From NCBI RefSeq assembly GCF_004027225.2, contig NC_044283.2, positions 37,516,207-37,580,206 on the forward strand: 64,000 bases of DNA, read 5' to 3'. A program made the position numbers and the translations under genes. Of the stretch, positions 38,601-53,405 are shown piece after piece. A model generated the notes under the pieces. That model was given only the letters and a program-made list of their open reading frames with translations, did no database searches and was not told the DNA's origin. How positions within the stretch are numbered: the stretch's first letter is position 1; every line of letters begins with the position of its first letter. This stretch comes from Strigops habroptila. Taxonomy: Eukaryota; Chordata; Aves; Psittaciformes; Psittacidae.

Positions 38601-41600
38601 TTGATGTTTCTCCCACAAGATACTCAATAATCCTTCTCAGGGGTTACATCAAGTGTTACATCATGAACTTCCAAAGAGGCTTATATTAAAGCATATCTGT
38701 GTTTTAAAATAGATAAGAGTTAGCTATACTTCTCAGAAAAGCAAGTGTGGGAATACAAGCTATGTAATACAACAAGAAGATCTAAGATTCTTATCATGCT
38801 GTTTGGTTCTGTAGTTTCCCTCCTACCTTCCCCCAAAGATGCCTTGGTGCTTGTCCCCAGACAGCTTCCCACAGTTCAGCTTTGGGTCTGAACTGGCAGG
38901 GAGGCTTCCTGAAGTCCATGGCAGTAGTTCCATGCAGGCTGTGATGGGCAGTAGCACTGTATTTTCAGGTTACCAGCCTGAATCTCTTGCACTTATCCAT
39001 GTGAAAGGAGTGGAGGACTTAAGACCCATCCAAAAGGGAGTAAGAGGTTAGGTATGTGCATTTTAATCTGATCCTTGCTAACCCTCATGAGGTTATGCCT
39101 AATCCTGGTGGCTTCTAAAGTATATATGTACCAAAATATTTAAGTTGTATTAGAGGCATTCAGGAAGCAGAGCTGCCAGTAACTGGCTTACTGACATTCA
39201 CATCTTTGTGCAGTTCAAATACGTGCAGAGTGTTGCCTTGCCTGTGCTCACTTGCAGGTTTCATCTTGTCAAGTGTGATCTGAAAATGCATCAGAGATGG
39301 AGAGTGCTAAGTTAATTGTTACCGAACATGTTTGGGATCAATTCCTTTCTCACCCATGCTTCCTGTCTCCCTGAGTATATTCTAACAATCAAGCTGTAGG
39401 TCAGGTTGAAATGGAGGCCATTCCCTCTCTGCTGAAACTGTTGGATTTTACTGAAAATAATTGTAGATTCAGTAGAATAGAGAGAGGAAGGAAGGGGGAA
39501 AAAAAATGGGAACAGTAAAGAGGCAATGATGATGAAGCATAGGGTTTGCATGCATATTTTAAGTGAACTGTTACTAAATAAATTATTGAAATGAGAATTT
39601 GAAAGTTTGCTTATTGTGTTCAGCTATCCCAGTTTCATTTCTGACACATGTACTTATTGTCCTCATCCTGGGTAGGGAAGCTACGTATCTTACGATGAAT
39701 TTTTGTATGCTGCAATACCAGTATGATACCAAGGTCGTAGGAATAGTAGCTAGTATATATCATAAGAAATGTGTCCTGATTATTGGTTGTTTTTGCAAAT
39801 GAAATATAATAAATGCAAGGTCCTCTAAAAGTACAGCTGATACTTTGATGCCCAGCTTCTATGGTTGTTGGTCCTTTAAAATCTTCAAAGAGTGTTTCAA
39901 TTTAGCCCCCACACTTATTTTCAGTCTTTACTATACCATTATTATATATGAGACAATGAATTCTGGATCTCAATGGGTACATTTTTCATATGTTATTAAG
40001 GCACAATTATTGTTGTAAGTCAAATATGAAGATAAAGTACATAGCTGATACTTTCCTATGCAAATGTTAGGCAGTTTAAAGGGCCATTACTGTCCTTTTT
40101 GGCCAATGTCAATATCATTTGCTGAATTCAGAGGAAATTCACAACTCATGTAACTCTGTAACTCTGAAAAATAATAGTTTTAAATGCATCAGTAATATGT
40201 AAAAAGAGATTTTTCTGATGTATCTTGAGATGTATATCTGCAGTAATTGAATAATTTGGTTAATGACTCTTCTCTCTGTTCTCTCATGATGGCTAGGGAA
40301 GTCTCCAGTGCTCTCAATCAGCGAGTGTAGCCATCTGAGACTCCTGCACATGCTTTTAGGCATCCCTCCTACTTGCACGGTTACATTCTGCCATAGTTTT
40401 AAATGTGAAAAATGAGGTAATCAGTCTAGGCAAGCAAGACTTGAAAATCTCTCAGTCTTGTTTTTGTTTAGTAATTTGCATATACTGAGGAAGAATATAG
40501 ATCTCTGAGCCTTGAGGTGCTAGCAAGCTGTCTAACCAGACACAGAGTCGTACGTCAGACTGCAATAGCCTTGGCTGTTCCACGCTCTGCTGTGCATAGC
40601 TGGTCATCTGTTTCCTGAGACAGGTGGTACTCCTCTGCTTAGCAGGAGTATCAAGCCTTACGATCACAGAAAAAGATACATATATGTCCTACAAATCAGT
40701 AGGAGGAAATAATTTGATGATGAAGGCAAAGAATACACATATGCTGGGTGTGCAGCAGAAGAGATTCACAGGTGTAAAATAGTGTGTATGAAAACATTAA
40801 TGATACTGGTACCTAATAGTTTCACAACTACCTTCTGTTTATCCAGTGTCTTCCTCCTAGATATCTTCTAGGTAACACAGTGTTGTGAAACATTAAGTGA
40901 TGAGCCTGTCAGCCTGCCCTGTTAATCACTATTAAACAGATATTCAATGTATTGTTAAATATGTTTTGCAGCTTCTGACTGGGAGACAGCCAGTCATTCA
41001 TTCTATTGATCAAGTATTGGTGTTTTGTGGACATTGGTTGATCTCATATTCAAATCTTGTATTTACATTAATTGTGGTTTAGTGAATATTTAATAGTTTT
41101 TTAGAGTACACAGTAATGTACTTAACACTTTCAAAATACTTCATATTGAATTTGTAGGTATGCGGCTTTGCCCGTATCAAAAACTTTAGAAGTAACACAA
41201 AGCTGCTCAGTGCATGCATGCTAAATTTGTTTATATTTAACATGCCTGGCATGATGAATTATTGAACATATTTATCTGTATCAACTTTTCAGGGCTTACT
41301 AGTAAAATGGAATATTGCTTACATGAAAGTGGCTTCACACTATGAAGCTTTTGAAGGCATTCTGTATGCACAAAGTACTTGCAATCTAATTATCTTAAAT
41401 CCTGTCTATTTAATTTGGACTGTAAAGTACTAGCCTGGCCTTCTCCTGCATTAGTATGTCAGATATTCTATCTGCATTAGCATATGGTAAAGCTACTTTT
41501 TTGCATATATTTCAGCTTTATATGGGCAGCAGCTCATTCAAGAGAAAACGAATTCGCATTTATGGCTTCTTCTTTAAAAGCTACCTACTCACATTCTCTT

Positions 41601-42282
41601 CATGTCAATGATCCTTGCAGTGATACTTCTGAGACCTATAAAGATTATTTGTCTCTGCCAATACTACCATTTGGTGCTATTTAAGTCCAGTCTTGGTAAT
41701 TTAAGTTTGTGTGCAAAAAGTTTTAAGTAACGTTTCTGATCAGCGGGGAGCTACTTCTTAAAAATACAGTACTCACTGGCAGCTATCTGCTAGAATCAGC
41801 TTTTATATGATTCTATGATTTTATAAATATTATATTAGCAAAACACAGTTGTGTTCTGATGGAATGGTGCGGCACTGGTAACTGAGTGACCAGAATAAAG
41901 CATACGGCAAAGTCCCTGCCCTCAACATTAATTAACAGTATGTGAAACACATGGGTCTAAATATATTGTGAGGGGTATAAAAGCCTACATGTAACTTCCC
42001 AGATAAGCGCTGTGCATTTCAGTAACTAACTCAGCTGCTGTACTAAGGCTTTAGATGTTACAGGATGTATACAGCTCTTATCTAAACGTGAAAGCACCAA
42101 ATTGCAACTGAATAGTAGTACTAATCTTCTAGCAGTACTCTTATAGTAGTACTACTCTGATGCCCATTTCGCAGGTTGTAGGGTGAAAAGCAATAGGAAG
42201 AATAGTTAGCTTATTCATCCTTCACCCTTGAAGGAGTCTCTGTCTGTAGTATAAAAGAGTGGATAATAAAGAACAGGGATGT

Positions 42283-42396
42283 TTTTGTTTTTGTTGGTTG
42301 GCTGGTTGGTTGGGGTTTTTTTGTTTGTGGTGTTTTGTTGTTTGGTTTTTTTTTTTTATTGGTTTGTGTTTTGTTTTGGTTTTGTGGGTTTTTTTT
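42283..42396. repeat. G/T-rich island
   Basis: About 114 bases composed almost only of G and T, including TTGGTTGGGGTTTTTTTG and GTTTTGTTTTGGTTTTGTGG. The longest such island in the window. Confidence 0.85.
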
Positions 42397-45300
42397 AAAA
42401 GCCTATTCTTGTAATGTTTCCAGCATCAGTATCTGAATAAGTTACACACAAACTAAATCAAAGCATTGCATATTTTTCAAGTCTGACTCTTTTTGGAACC
42501 AGTCCATATTTTAGTTTTCTGAACTGTGCTAATTAGTCCAATCATGCCATCTATTTTCAGCCCCGTCTGGATTCATTTCCTTTGTGTTCCTAAGTATCCG
42601 AGTCACTGTTTGTATGACAAGTGTCATGATAAATACCTAGTTTGTATGAGTTGCATGAAGAAGGCGTGACATGATTTTATCACTTCTTTTCCATATTAAC
42701 TTGCACAGTATGGTCTAGCATGAATGCACCAAGGTACACACAAGGATACCCAGGTTTACATTTCTGTTCCAATACTGACATATAAACTGTAAAATTTTTT
42801 GAATTTTTAGTCTTTTAAAACAAAGACTTAAATACACTTCATGGTGCTTCAAGGTTAGTTTATATAATTTTGGTTTTTTTGAGTTAATCTATTCTGTGCG
42901 TTATTGCAACTTAAATACCCTTTCTTGAATGAGCAACTGTTTGTTTTTATGTCTTATAAGCATGTACATTGTTCCTAAAATAAACAGTAGTAGGTGATAC
43001 GGAATTTTACTGCTTGATGGGATACCAGGAGGCAACATGTCTGTGCCTCTTTATGGATTCTTTTTAGGAAGTACGAATTGCAAAACTTGCTCATATTTTG
43101 CCCATCTTCAAAGAGGCCAGAGACAACCAGCTTCATGATATCAAGAAGTCAAAATTTGTTTTGACTGAAAATTATCATTTCTTCTGTGTTTCTGCTTAAC
43201 TGAATTTAAAACGAAATTTCTTCTGAATGATTAAATAACCTAGACAAAATCTAAGCTATGTGTGTCTAAGCATTCATGTATGAAGTTACAATGTACTGTG
43301 TGCTTATCTGACTACTTCATGTGGTCAACCCCAATTCATTACCATAAATGCAAATACCTTGGCAAATAAATCCAACTTTTGAAAATGCTTCAGAACCATC
43401 TGATAGTTATTAATGTATACTTTGATTATGATTTATTTCTTAATTGACTCTAGTAAGTTCTAGTGTGTCTTTATTCATGGTCTATATGTAGTTTTGGTAT
43501 GGGTTTTGTTGGTTGGTTGTTTTTTTTTTTGAGTATCCTCATTTATTTGTCTTTGAATTTTGAATGTGTTATGGTGTTGCCCGTACTTAATTTTTCCTTT
43601 AGTAGATGTTTTCTACCATGTGATTATGGTGTAAAAATGCTGTTTAACAGGTTTGCCAGTTTTTTTCTCTTTAAAGTTTTCTTTTTAATTTGTTTGAAGA
43701 TTAGTTTTGGAGTATTTTCTTTGGTTGTCTCTTCTTCCCACACATAATACTGGCCAGCGGGTGTAACTTCAAAAAAGCTTTCTAAGCTTTTAAAGCAACC
43801 AAGGTAAAATGTCTTTAAAAGTGTCAAGCAAGAGTTCTTGCTAAACTGAGTTCCTGCGCACAGTGTTCCTGTAATAGTTATTTTGACAATGCTGTTGAGA
43901 CCACATGGTATACTTGTTCTCTGAGAAATGTCCACCTCTTCCCTCACAGTCTTATCTTATCAAACATTTTTAATTCTTTGGGTTTCTTTCGTTGTGACTC
44001 GGGTAACAATATAATTCAATTTCACCTTGCGTGCTTTATGGTTTTTTTACTGCTGCAGTTTCTTTTTTTTAGATGAATGTATCTATTGGAAAACCATCAT
44101 CTTCTAAGTTAAAAAAGAAAAAAAAGGTCATTGCTAGATAATATGCCAGGAGCCCAAGGCTGTGAGAATTGCCTAATGAAGGCTGCATTTTCAACTCATG
44201 TGAAACGGTTTCTTTCTGAACTAAAATGTGCTCATTATTGAAAAAAAAACATTTGTCAGCACTTAGCAGATGAATAGTATCTATGTAGTTTTATACCGCA
44301 TTTTGAAGGTGGGTTTCAGACTAATTTGTTTTGATTTCTGGGTAAAAGAACCTCCCTGTACTGGAGGCTTCAACATTCTATGTAGTTAAACTAAAATCTT
44401 CAGAAGACCCGAATCTCAACATGAAATTCCAGTATAATCAGGAGTAAAAGTACTAGTGCCTATCTGTGAGCCTTATTGCCCAACGCTTCCAGTGCAATTT
44501 CCAAAAAATTTGAACCATCAAAAAGTCTTTTTACTCAACCTCTATTGAACATTTTCTCCAAAATAGTGAATTAGATATGTATGTTATGAGGTATCAATTT
44601 GATAATATTTAATTATACAAGAGAATATGTGGAAATATGTGGCTGTTTCAATGTAATGGATTATGGGTAAGAGAATTTATTTCAAATTCTGTTTTCATAA
44701 TTTTAAAATAATCTGTAATTGAGATATAATTCATGTTTATAATAAAAATGTATAAAAAGCCCCAAATGCTTTTAGTGTTTCAAGCTACTTTCCAATCTTG
44801 TGCATAGCTCTGCAGAACAGGGAAGAACTTGATGACCGTGCTGACAGAGGTTATAGGATATTGGTGAGAGTTAGGTGGCCATCTGGAGACTAATAATAAT
44901 TCCTTGTGAACATCGAGATCCCTATTTGCCACAGGGATCCTACTTCTCCCCCATCCAGTTAGAGCATTCATTTGCTTCTAAAGAAAATCACTATTGTTAA
45001 TATTCTCCAAAACAGTCTTATGTGCTATGCCACCGCATATAGAGGTTTGAACTAGTGGGTGAAGAGGGAACTTTATATGCATTATCATCAACAAGTGGCA
45101 CAACCTAATAAATTTGAAACCTGTTTTTGTCCCAGTGGGAGCTCTGTGTTTCTTTGCCATGGAAAAATCCCACAGGAAATGACAAATTGATTTTCTTTCT
45201 TTGATTTTTTTACATATTCAGGACACAGGTCTGTAAATCTTTTGAAAGCATTACAGATATCTAAATCAATAAACCTTTTAAGTGGAGCTGAAGTAAGCCT

Positions 45301-46001
45301 ACTGCCACTGTTTAAACAGAATTGACTTTTTGTCCTAGCTAATTATGTAGTTTTGTCTGGTTATTTTACTTCTTGTTTAGGATTGTACCCTCACTTAGGC
45401 TGAAAATACCAAGTGGATTGTTGCATATAATGCTAGCATGCTTAGGTTTTGGGTTGGTTCCACCCCCCAGATAAAACATGCGGTTGGAAGTGTATTTTTC
45501 AAAGACGATTATATAAATAGCGTTTAAAAAGGACCACATTGTTTCCCAATGGTGTATACACTTGAGAGCATGTTTAATTCATCTCCTGAAGAACATGACA
45601 GTTCACTTTTAGGATTTCTTTCAGCTTTTGCACTGAAAAACAGGGGTTAGAAATTTTGATAAGTATCTTTATACAATAGATGCATACTCTTCTCAGCCTT
45701 ATGACAGTTGGTGAATGTGCATTAAGAGATCATCTTCCTGTCCCCCACAGGAGATCACCTCCACACAACATATGCAGCATTTATCTGCCAAAATTCAGAA
45801 GCCTTTTGAATCAAGCTTTTAAAAAAAATTCTTCCATCTGGAGCTCTTAGTGTTTTCCAGAGATTTGGTAAATTCTACCAAAAGAAATTTCAGAACGTTC
45901 CAGAAGCTATAGTTAAGCTTAAATATTTTTTAAATGAAAGGTTGAGTATTGTGAAATAAGCAGCACATCATTTTTATGTTGTGTGTGTATTTTTGCGGTT
46001 T

Positions 46002-46030
46002 AATATATATTTTATATATATATATATATG
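46002..46030. repeat. TA-rich microsatellite
   Basis: TAATATATATTTTATATATATATATATG-type run: interrupted then pure TA units. Confidence 0.8.
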
Positions 46031-47960
46031 CTCATGTGAAATGCATATATTACTTCCCCCCCCCAGTTGCAAAGAGGTCAGTTTCAGGACTAGTGTCACA
46101 AAAGTGATGTATACTCCCTGGGAGACTGTTTGTCACGCACATAATTAACTTTATAGTAATAGTGATTGCAAGTTCATAGTATTGGCAAGTGAAAATTTTA
46201 TGCTGATTTTAGACATGAGAACCTGAAAAAGAGAAGCAAAGATGGAGTGACAAAAATGAGTGGAAATTGTAAACCCTTTATTCTTCTCACACTATTCTCT
46301 TTGGTTTATATACACAGGATCTAACTCTCTAGTTGTCTAGGCAGGGCAAAGAAGGAGAAGAAGTGATATTATGAATACTAAACAATCTCTTCAGTTCAGC
46401 TTTCTTGCTGGGAAAATTTTAACCTTTTTTTCTGCTAGCTCTACAAAAGCATGCTTTCATTTGTGGTGGTCAGCACAATGAAAATGAGTATTGAAGAACA
46501 GGGAAGGGGAAAGGTGCAGTGGAACTGCTGTGGTTCCCTAGACTTTAGATTATTTATTTTCAGTGTTAGTAATTTGGAGAATGACAATTGTGGGCTGTGA
46601 TAATGGTCAACATTCACAGATCAAATGGGTGCAACTTGCTTTAATTGAAATTCTGAGATAATTTTATCAGCTGACATCATTTAGCAAAAGGCTCATTTTA
46701 TAGACTACTTGTTTCCTAACAGGTTTTGACAATCTGATTTTATGAAATGGTTGTCTTGGTAACCCATTCACTTTGCTTACATCTATGAAAAAGCAGATGA
46801 GAAAACAGTAATCTGGCTAGAATTGTTTCTTTAATCTTCCACCATTTACTTGTTTTCATTTTCATGTCAGATAACATACAAACTGGAATACAAACTAATA
46901 TAAATATGTAATATGTAACACTGAATAATGTTGCCTGTATAGCTCACAGGCAGATAGATGCACTATCCTCACTTACTTAGTATATAATTCACAGGGGTCT
47001 TAATTGTAAGCTCTTCAAGGCAGTGACCTCATTTTCAAAGACATCTGTGGAGTGCCAAGCATAACAATGGTACTATTTGAATAATAACAGAAAAACTCTG
47101 TACAAATATCTTGCAAAACAATAGAAATTTAACTTCTTCTTTGCTTATATTTTTAAAAGCATGTATATATATATGTTATGCTTTCCTTTATTTGCATACT
47201 TTTTTAACAGGTTTTTTTTTGTTAAAACATATTTACATTGAATTATTAGTTTATATCATGTTTTCAAGATATGCAGTATAATTGAGTATCTGTAGTATAA
47301 CAGAGCATTTGTTTTTCCTAAGGTACAATACTTTGGGGGATTTAAAGGCCACAGGAAAATTTGATTAAGATAAAACTGTAAATAATAGGAAGGGTATTAT
47401 TGAAATTATCAAAAAACCTGCCCGGTTATGAATTACTTGAAATTTTATGAAATTAGGACATCTAATATCTGTGTTTGCAGCCTCACTGAATTTAACTTAG
47501 AACCAATAGTTCTAATAGCATACAGCCACACAGGAATTTTAGAATCTGGAAAAGCAAATTTGCAAGGCATTGAGAAATGTAGTTAGTAAAGTCAAAAATG
47601 AGAATGAAAATTCTGCCAAAATGGAACACAGTCCAGCAGTCTTAAAAAGCACACTGGTTAAGGCATGACTGATCACATCTCCAAGTGAACAGAATGAAAG
47701 AAACAAGAAAAATGCCATGTGCCTTCATTATACAGTTAAAGATGTAAGGCTGAGAAAAAAATAACTCCCAAAAGAAAAAAGAAGCAACCAAGAAACAATA
47801 AAAATAACATCAGCATTAGTTAAGCTGCAAAAGAAAAAAATAAGGAGAACATAAAAGGAAAATGTATTCATTTTAGTAAAAAGGCAAGGGGACAAACAAA
47901 ATGCTTTTTGAAAAGTAGGAAGGGATAAAGGAAAAGTAGAACCAATATTAGGAAAGGTAG

Positions 47961-48008
47961 GTTGGTTTTTTTTTGTTTGTTTGCTCTTGTTTTGTTTTTT
48001 TTTTTTTT
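47961..48008. repeat. T-rich tract with G interruptions
   Basis: GGTTGGTTTTTTTTTG, then GTTTGTTTGC, then a T14 run. Same family of composition as the G/T islands. Confidence 0.75.
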
Positions 48009-51000
48009 AAGAAAGAATGAGTGCCAAATTCTAAAATTTTAATAATTTGATTTTTTAATTATCTTTTTGAAAATCAAAACAAAAGTGAATCTTGACTTTT
48101 CAGTTTCCTTTTTCTTTTCTCCACTAACTCCCACAGGGATGATAGCTCATAAAAGTTTAAAATAGGGAAAAAAAGGTGTGTGCATGGAGGGCGCTTTATG
48201 GAAACTATGTGGTTTCATTTTCCACAGCTTGTTTCCTGAGATGTTGTTTGGGCAAATGGTTCTAAAAGTTTGTTGCCTTGCACAGGTATGGGATTAGCTT
48301 TTCTTAACACTTATGCATGATAACTTACCTCAGCTTTATATGGTCTTTTATTTATTTATTTTTCAAGAATGAATGTGAGAAATTGCCATGATTTCTCTTT
48401 TGTTATGTTAGTATTCACCTTTCCAGTTCCAAACCACTGGAAACCACTAGCAATAGGAAAGGGAAAGGTGTTGCAGAAACAACTTGCACAAAGATAGTCT
48501 ATTTGTTGTTGCTGGGTTTATAATTAATTTACAATATGCTTTCTCTTATACGGAATATGGCATACAGATTTCCTGAAGACTAAGCATATGTTCTCTAAAT
48601 TCACTGCTGAATGATCTGTCACAGTCACCTTGTGTGTTCACCTCACTGTGGTGGTTTGTGGCGTGGACCCCTTACTCTTCCATTACCTGCATTCTGTCTC
48701 TATAGCGCTTGGACTGAAGGAGGTAACCCAGTATTCTACTGGAGGTCAGAGAGTGTCTCAAGCCTTACCCAAATCACTTTTGCTTCTCCTGCCCTCTGCT
48801 TTCACATGGCCTGTGCTGTGTCTGGTGGAAGGCTGTGCCAGAAGAGGGTGTACTGGTGATATTGTTAAGGTTTCCCAAGGCCTTAAAAATTATAAATTCT
48901 CCATATTTTTTTTTTTTGTGAGGATTTCCTTGTTATTATCTATTCCCTGAAGTCATATTTAACTTGAACCAAACTAATGAAAAATGCAAGTATGAGCATT
49001 TATTTATATTACTTAAATCAGGCAATATGGTTATAAATTATTATGAAATACTTAGAATTTTAGAAAGAACTGCTCTTAGTACATGAATGTAGCTGTAGTG
49101 TGATAAGGCTTTTCCACTTCTTCATTTTACTGTTTCCTTCTTATGGTAGCAATCATCTCAGCATTTTTTTCATGCCTTTTTATTTTGTGTTTAGATTTTA
49201 TTGTCAATCTGTTCTTTGAAGTCTTCTCAGAGATCTTGACTGATTTAATCTTTTTCCTGAAATTTCTTCACTTGTTTCCTTCAGCAGGAGACAGTTGTCA
49301 TTTGGCATGACAAAAGGTTTGAATGGCATTCCCCAAGTTCTTTCTTTGGTGAAAACCACCCACCTTTAGTGAAAACCTTACTGCCAGTAGTATTGTCATA
49401 GTAGGGGATTTTCAAAGTCCCTCATACTCATTTCTCTATGCTATATACCCTCCCTGTTTTGGTATGTTCCCACAAAGCACCAGCAGTCTTTAGGTTGCTG
49501 TGGGCATACAAGTCATATGAGTGTTGTGCATAGCTGGCTGGATGCCCAGTCATTGGTCTGCGGCCTTGCTGACTAGGAGAAATTCCTGGTGCCTGGGCGC
49601 ATGGCTGTACATTACATTATGTGGTAGGTAAAATCTTGACTTTACACACAGATGGATAGTATGAACACATGAATTTTATTTTTTAATATTAATAAAATAA
49701 AGATTTTTAAATGTGGGAATTAAAATACCAGATGTCATGCAGTGAGTTAAACATACTAAAGAAAGGTCATTAGTACTTGCTAAGACATCGTGCTGACAGA
49801 CTTTACACCACTATCTCTTTGCTTCCTTTAATGGGCCAGATTTTCCAGTGGTACAGAACAACCCTGTCATTCTGGTTAACCAGTAATACATAACAGATAT
49901 GTAGTTTTTGTAACTTCCTCTCTGGTATGTCTTTTAGGTTCTGGAAGCATTTTTTGGCATGGGCCTTTGGAAGCATACACATTTGTAGGTAGTGCTACTC
50001 AGGTAAAAAATATAGTGATAATAATCACATTGCTTTCACAAGACTAACTATTGCCCCCAGATATGTAAAAAGTATTCATTTTGTGTGCATGATAGATTGC
50101 TAAGTGTGCTGATTAAAAGTGTCAGCAGAATAATTTTGAGTAGTAGAACTAAAAATGTCACAAATCCCTGCTGTTACTTTCTGGATTGCTCACTAGTCAG
50201 AGGTATTTGGCCTAAAAAATATTTATAATTGATTCTCATCAATGGATTTATTTTTTTGTTTGGTTTAGAAGTATTAAAAGATATCTTGGGAAAGGGTCTT
50301 TACCTGACTTTCTTGCTTGCCTTGTAACTCTACAAGGATCATGAGACACTGTATGAAAATTTGTCCTTTTTTTCCATCTGTTCTAAATTCACTTGGCAGT
50401 TTATAGAAAACAATTTATCTCTGAGAGAGATCAATCACTGAATGGGCGAGTCAAAGATATCTATATATTCCTGACACTCCACTAATGTTTTGTGTGTTAC
50501 ATACTGCAGGCCTTAAAGATGAGCTGAATTTCCACTTGATTCCAATGACTTGTCATGGAGTAACTTGATAGGAACAAACCCAGGCCTAAGATAGCTATAT
50601 ATGGATGATGCAGGAAACCTTAGCTGGGTTTTGTTATGTGTATACCTAATAGCTTAAAATTCTGATATGCTGAAGTGCTACTCCAGACTACTAATGGTTG
50701 CAGGCAGTCTTCTAGAAAAAAATGTAAAATCTTGCAACTTACATTTATATAAGATTTATGTAAAGCAGAATGAATTTCCAGTTTATTCCAACCACATGAT
50801 GCATCATTGTTGGCTCTTTTAATTACATGGCTGTCATCTCTTAAGAACATGGAATCACAGCATAGTGTGATTTCTTCTGAATGCATTGACACTCTCCCTT
50901 GGCTGGCATACAACTCTGACATGGAGGGAAGCCACCAGGGAAGCCTCAAGGACAAAATAGTTGTCTTTCTGTAATGTCTGTCCTTGAAAGTTCATGCCTA

Positions 51001-53059
51001 ATTGGCTCTCTGCTAACTGTATTGAAATTTCTCTCAAAAATAGGTCTCATTTTACTGGACTGGATGCATTCTCCACCATGCAGATACACCTGGAAAATCT
51101 ATGCCACCAGCCTCATAAGGTTGACATTGACAAAGGGGTGCCCTGGATCCTTCCCAAAATGTTTGGGATATCTGTCAGCAGATTTGTAGTCAGTCTGAAC
51201 TTACTCAGAATGAGATGGAAACCCAAGTGCCAGCCCCAGGGGTACACACAGAACAAAACTGGATTCTCGAAAAATTCTGCCAGATATGATTCCCCATATC
51301 ACCTTACTGATTGGACTGAACCTCAAAGTGAGTCCCGTAAAAAAACCCTTTGCCTCTGAAAATTTACCTCTCTCTTTTCTGAGGTGAATTCATTCCAAAT
51401 GAACAAAGGAACTAGTTTGTGTATTTTGGTAGAGGCTCATAGCATGGAAGAGTTTACCAAAACCTTTGGGTTTTGTGAATGCAGGCAGACCTAAGCAAAT
51501 TTAATGTTGGCCCAGGATTTAAGGTCAGGGTTTATGAACTGGATATTTACCAAAAGCCTATGTGTATGTTTAGATGATGTTCACGTCCTTTGTAATCTTA
51601 AATGGGATGTTTGCCCCATCTAAATCTAAATTTAAAAGATAATTAATCTAATCTCTAAAAGCTATGAGAAAATGCTTTTAATTGCAGAGCAAGCATCACT
51701 CAAATTATATTAAAAACCTGGTATAACCTGGATTTCACAACTTGCTATATGTATTGAAAGTGAAGTCCTTTTTTCGGACTGAAATGAGATTCTTATCTCT
51801 GAAAGTTTATATAGTATTATCCATGCTGCAATTTTGGAACTTTATCTAAATCTTGTATCTTTGCTCTGTAAATTCTGTATTTGAGCAATACCTGTCTCTC
51901 TCTATGGTTTTGGATGTGATATTTATTATGTTTTTCAAGGAACAATTTAAAGGGTTAGTTCTGCAAGCATCTACAGGTGGGCAGAGACTACTTTGCACAT
52001 GGGTCTGAGGAAAACCTATTGGTTTTGTCAGACACCTATTATCTGCGGTCATAGCTCCGTATTAAATCTGCTGCTGGTGACTGATCAGAATAAAAGGTGA
52101 AGTGAACAGACTGGTATCTACCAGATCTCCTAGCTGGCATTCATTTTTTCCTCTGGCTCATCCATTAATAGTATTCTCCAAAGGAAATAAATCAGTCTGA
52201 GTTTCTCTGTTACTTCTGTTTAGAGAGTTTTTGGAGCACCCGCAGGGATGCAGTAGCAAGAGAAAGTTGCCATCTGAGATGTAGATGTTGCAGTCTGAAG
52301 ATTGTGCAGAAGCCATTCAAGCAGAGATTTTTGAATGCCCATAATCAACAGCCTCAGAAATGATGACTATTTATTGTTGTAGGAGAAAGTGGACAGTCCT
52401 ACCCTCCCAATAGCCAGAAACCCTGGAAATAAAAACATCTTTCTTAACCATGATCTCAGGAAGCCTGTGCCAGTTCTTCCCAGAAGGTTCTCAACATATT
52501 CTGGCAGTAAATTGCAGATTGCTGTGCTCTTCTAAGCTCCTACAGCTGGGATAATCTGAAAATGAGGAACAGGAGAGCAGAGCAACATTCATTGTGCTTC
52601 AGCAGAATCCTGCTAAGAATTTTTCCCCAAAGTTCCATTGTTGTTGTCTTGTTTCATGTTGGAATATATGCATAAAGGCAAAACTGGTAAGGAGAAAGTT
52701 ATTACTGCACTAGGGGACTAAAATACAGCTCAGTATTTACTTCAGGAAAATTCTCTTGTTTTTAAGGCAGAAGAACCTCAGGGCTTTTTTTCCGTAGTTT
52801 AAAAATTCTGGTTGTGTCCATTTGTAATTTCCATCAAAATACATGCTTTGTGTGGTTGAAATTGCTTGCATTTAAAAAAACACATTCATTTTACTTGAAA
52901 GTGATATACATTTATACTACTGATACCATAATTAGAATATATATATACGGTGCCTAAGTTTTTAGGTGTTAGCACAAGTGAGACACTGTGAACAACCCCT
53001 AGTTGATTTTAGACTAGGATTCATTTAAGAAACAGCCCTACTAGAGCTTTTCCCTTACT

Positions 53060-53405
53060 TTGGAGACCTCATAGCAGCCTCCCAGTATCTGAAAGGGGCC
53101 TATAAGGGTGCTGGGGAGGGACTCTTCCTTAGGGACTGTAGTGATAGGACAAGGGCTAAGGGGTTCAAACTTAAACAGGGGAAGTTTAGATTAGATATAA
53201 GGAAGAAGTTCTTTACAGTGAGGGTGGTGAGGCACTGGAATGCGTTGCCCAAGGAAGTTGTGAATGCTCCATCCCTGGCAGTGTTCAAGGCCAGGTTGGA
53301 CAGAGCCTTGGGTGACATGGTTTAGTACGAGGTGTCCCTGCCCATGGCAGGGGGGTTGGAACTAGATGATCTTAAGGTCCTTTCCAACCCTAATGGTTCT
53401 ATGAT
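53060..53405 (+). mobile_element. CR1 LINE 3' end, sense orientation, split by the retrovirus (left part)
   Basis: Landmarks in order are GGAGACCTCATAGCAGCCTC, CCAGTATCTGAAAGGGGCCT, GACTCTTCCTTAGGGACTGT, AAGGAAGAAGTTCTTTACAG, TGCTCCATCCCTGGCAGTGT and CTTAAGGTCCTTTCCAACCC. It then breaks off inside the terminal TTCTATGAT repeat at 53405. It resumes at 58850 beyond the retrovirus. It is 5'-truncated near 53060. Its similarity to the 20417 copy points to the same young subfamily. Confidence 0.93.

Larger units (their letters stand above)
31974..53059 (+). other. GPM6A: GPM6A intron 1, long gene-free stretch
   Basis: About 21 kb in which I recognise no exon, RNA gene or transposon body. Visible structure is limited to simple repeats: TA-rich runs near 34908-34927 and 46002-46030, a degenerate AGTAAT-rich stretch (35570-35670), a G/T island (42283-42396), a 12-bp palindrome AGTAGTACTACT (42145-42156) and a T/G run (47961-48008). 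Short frames such as 35122-35490 and 50994-51359 lack domains and are not called. Old diverged repeats may be present below the level I can see. Confidence 0.5.

Noticed and set aside
41808..41825. TGATTCTATGATTTTAT resembling a CR1 terminal repeat
   Set aside because: No CR1 body before it; AT-rich chance match is likely.
50994..51359. 121-codon frame on the plus strand in a slightly GC-richer patch
   Set aside because: Looked at as a possible processed pseudogene or exon; no protein family recognised and no splice context.
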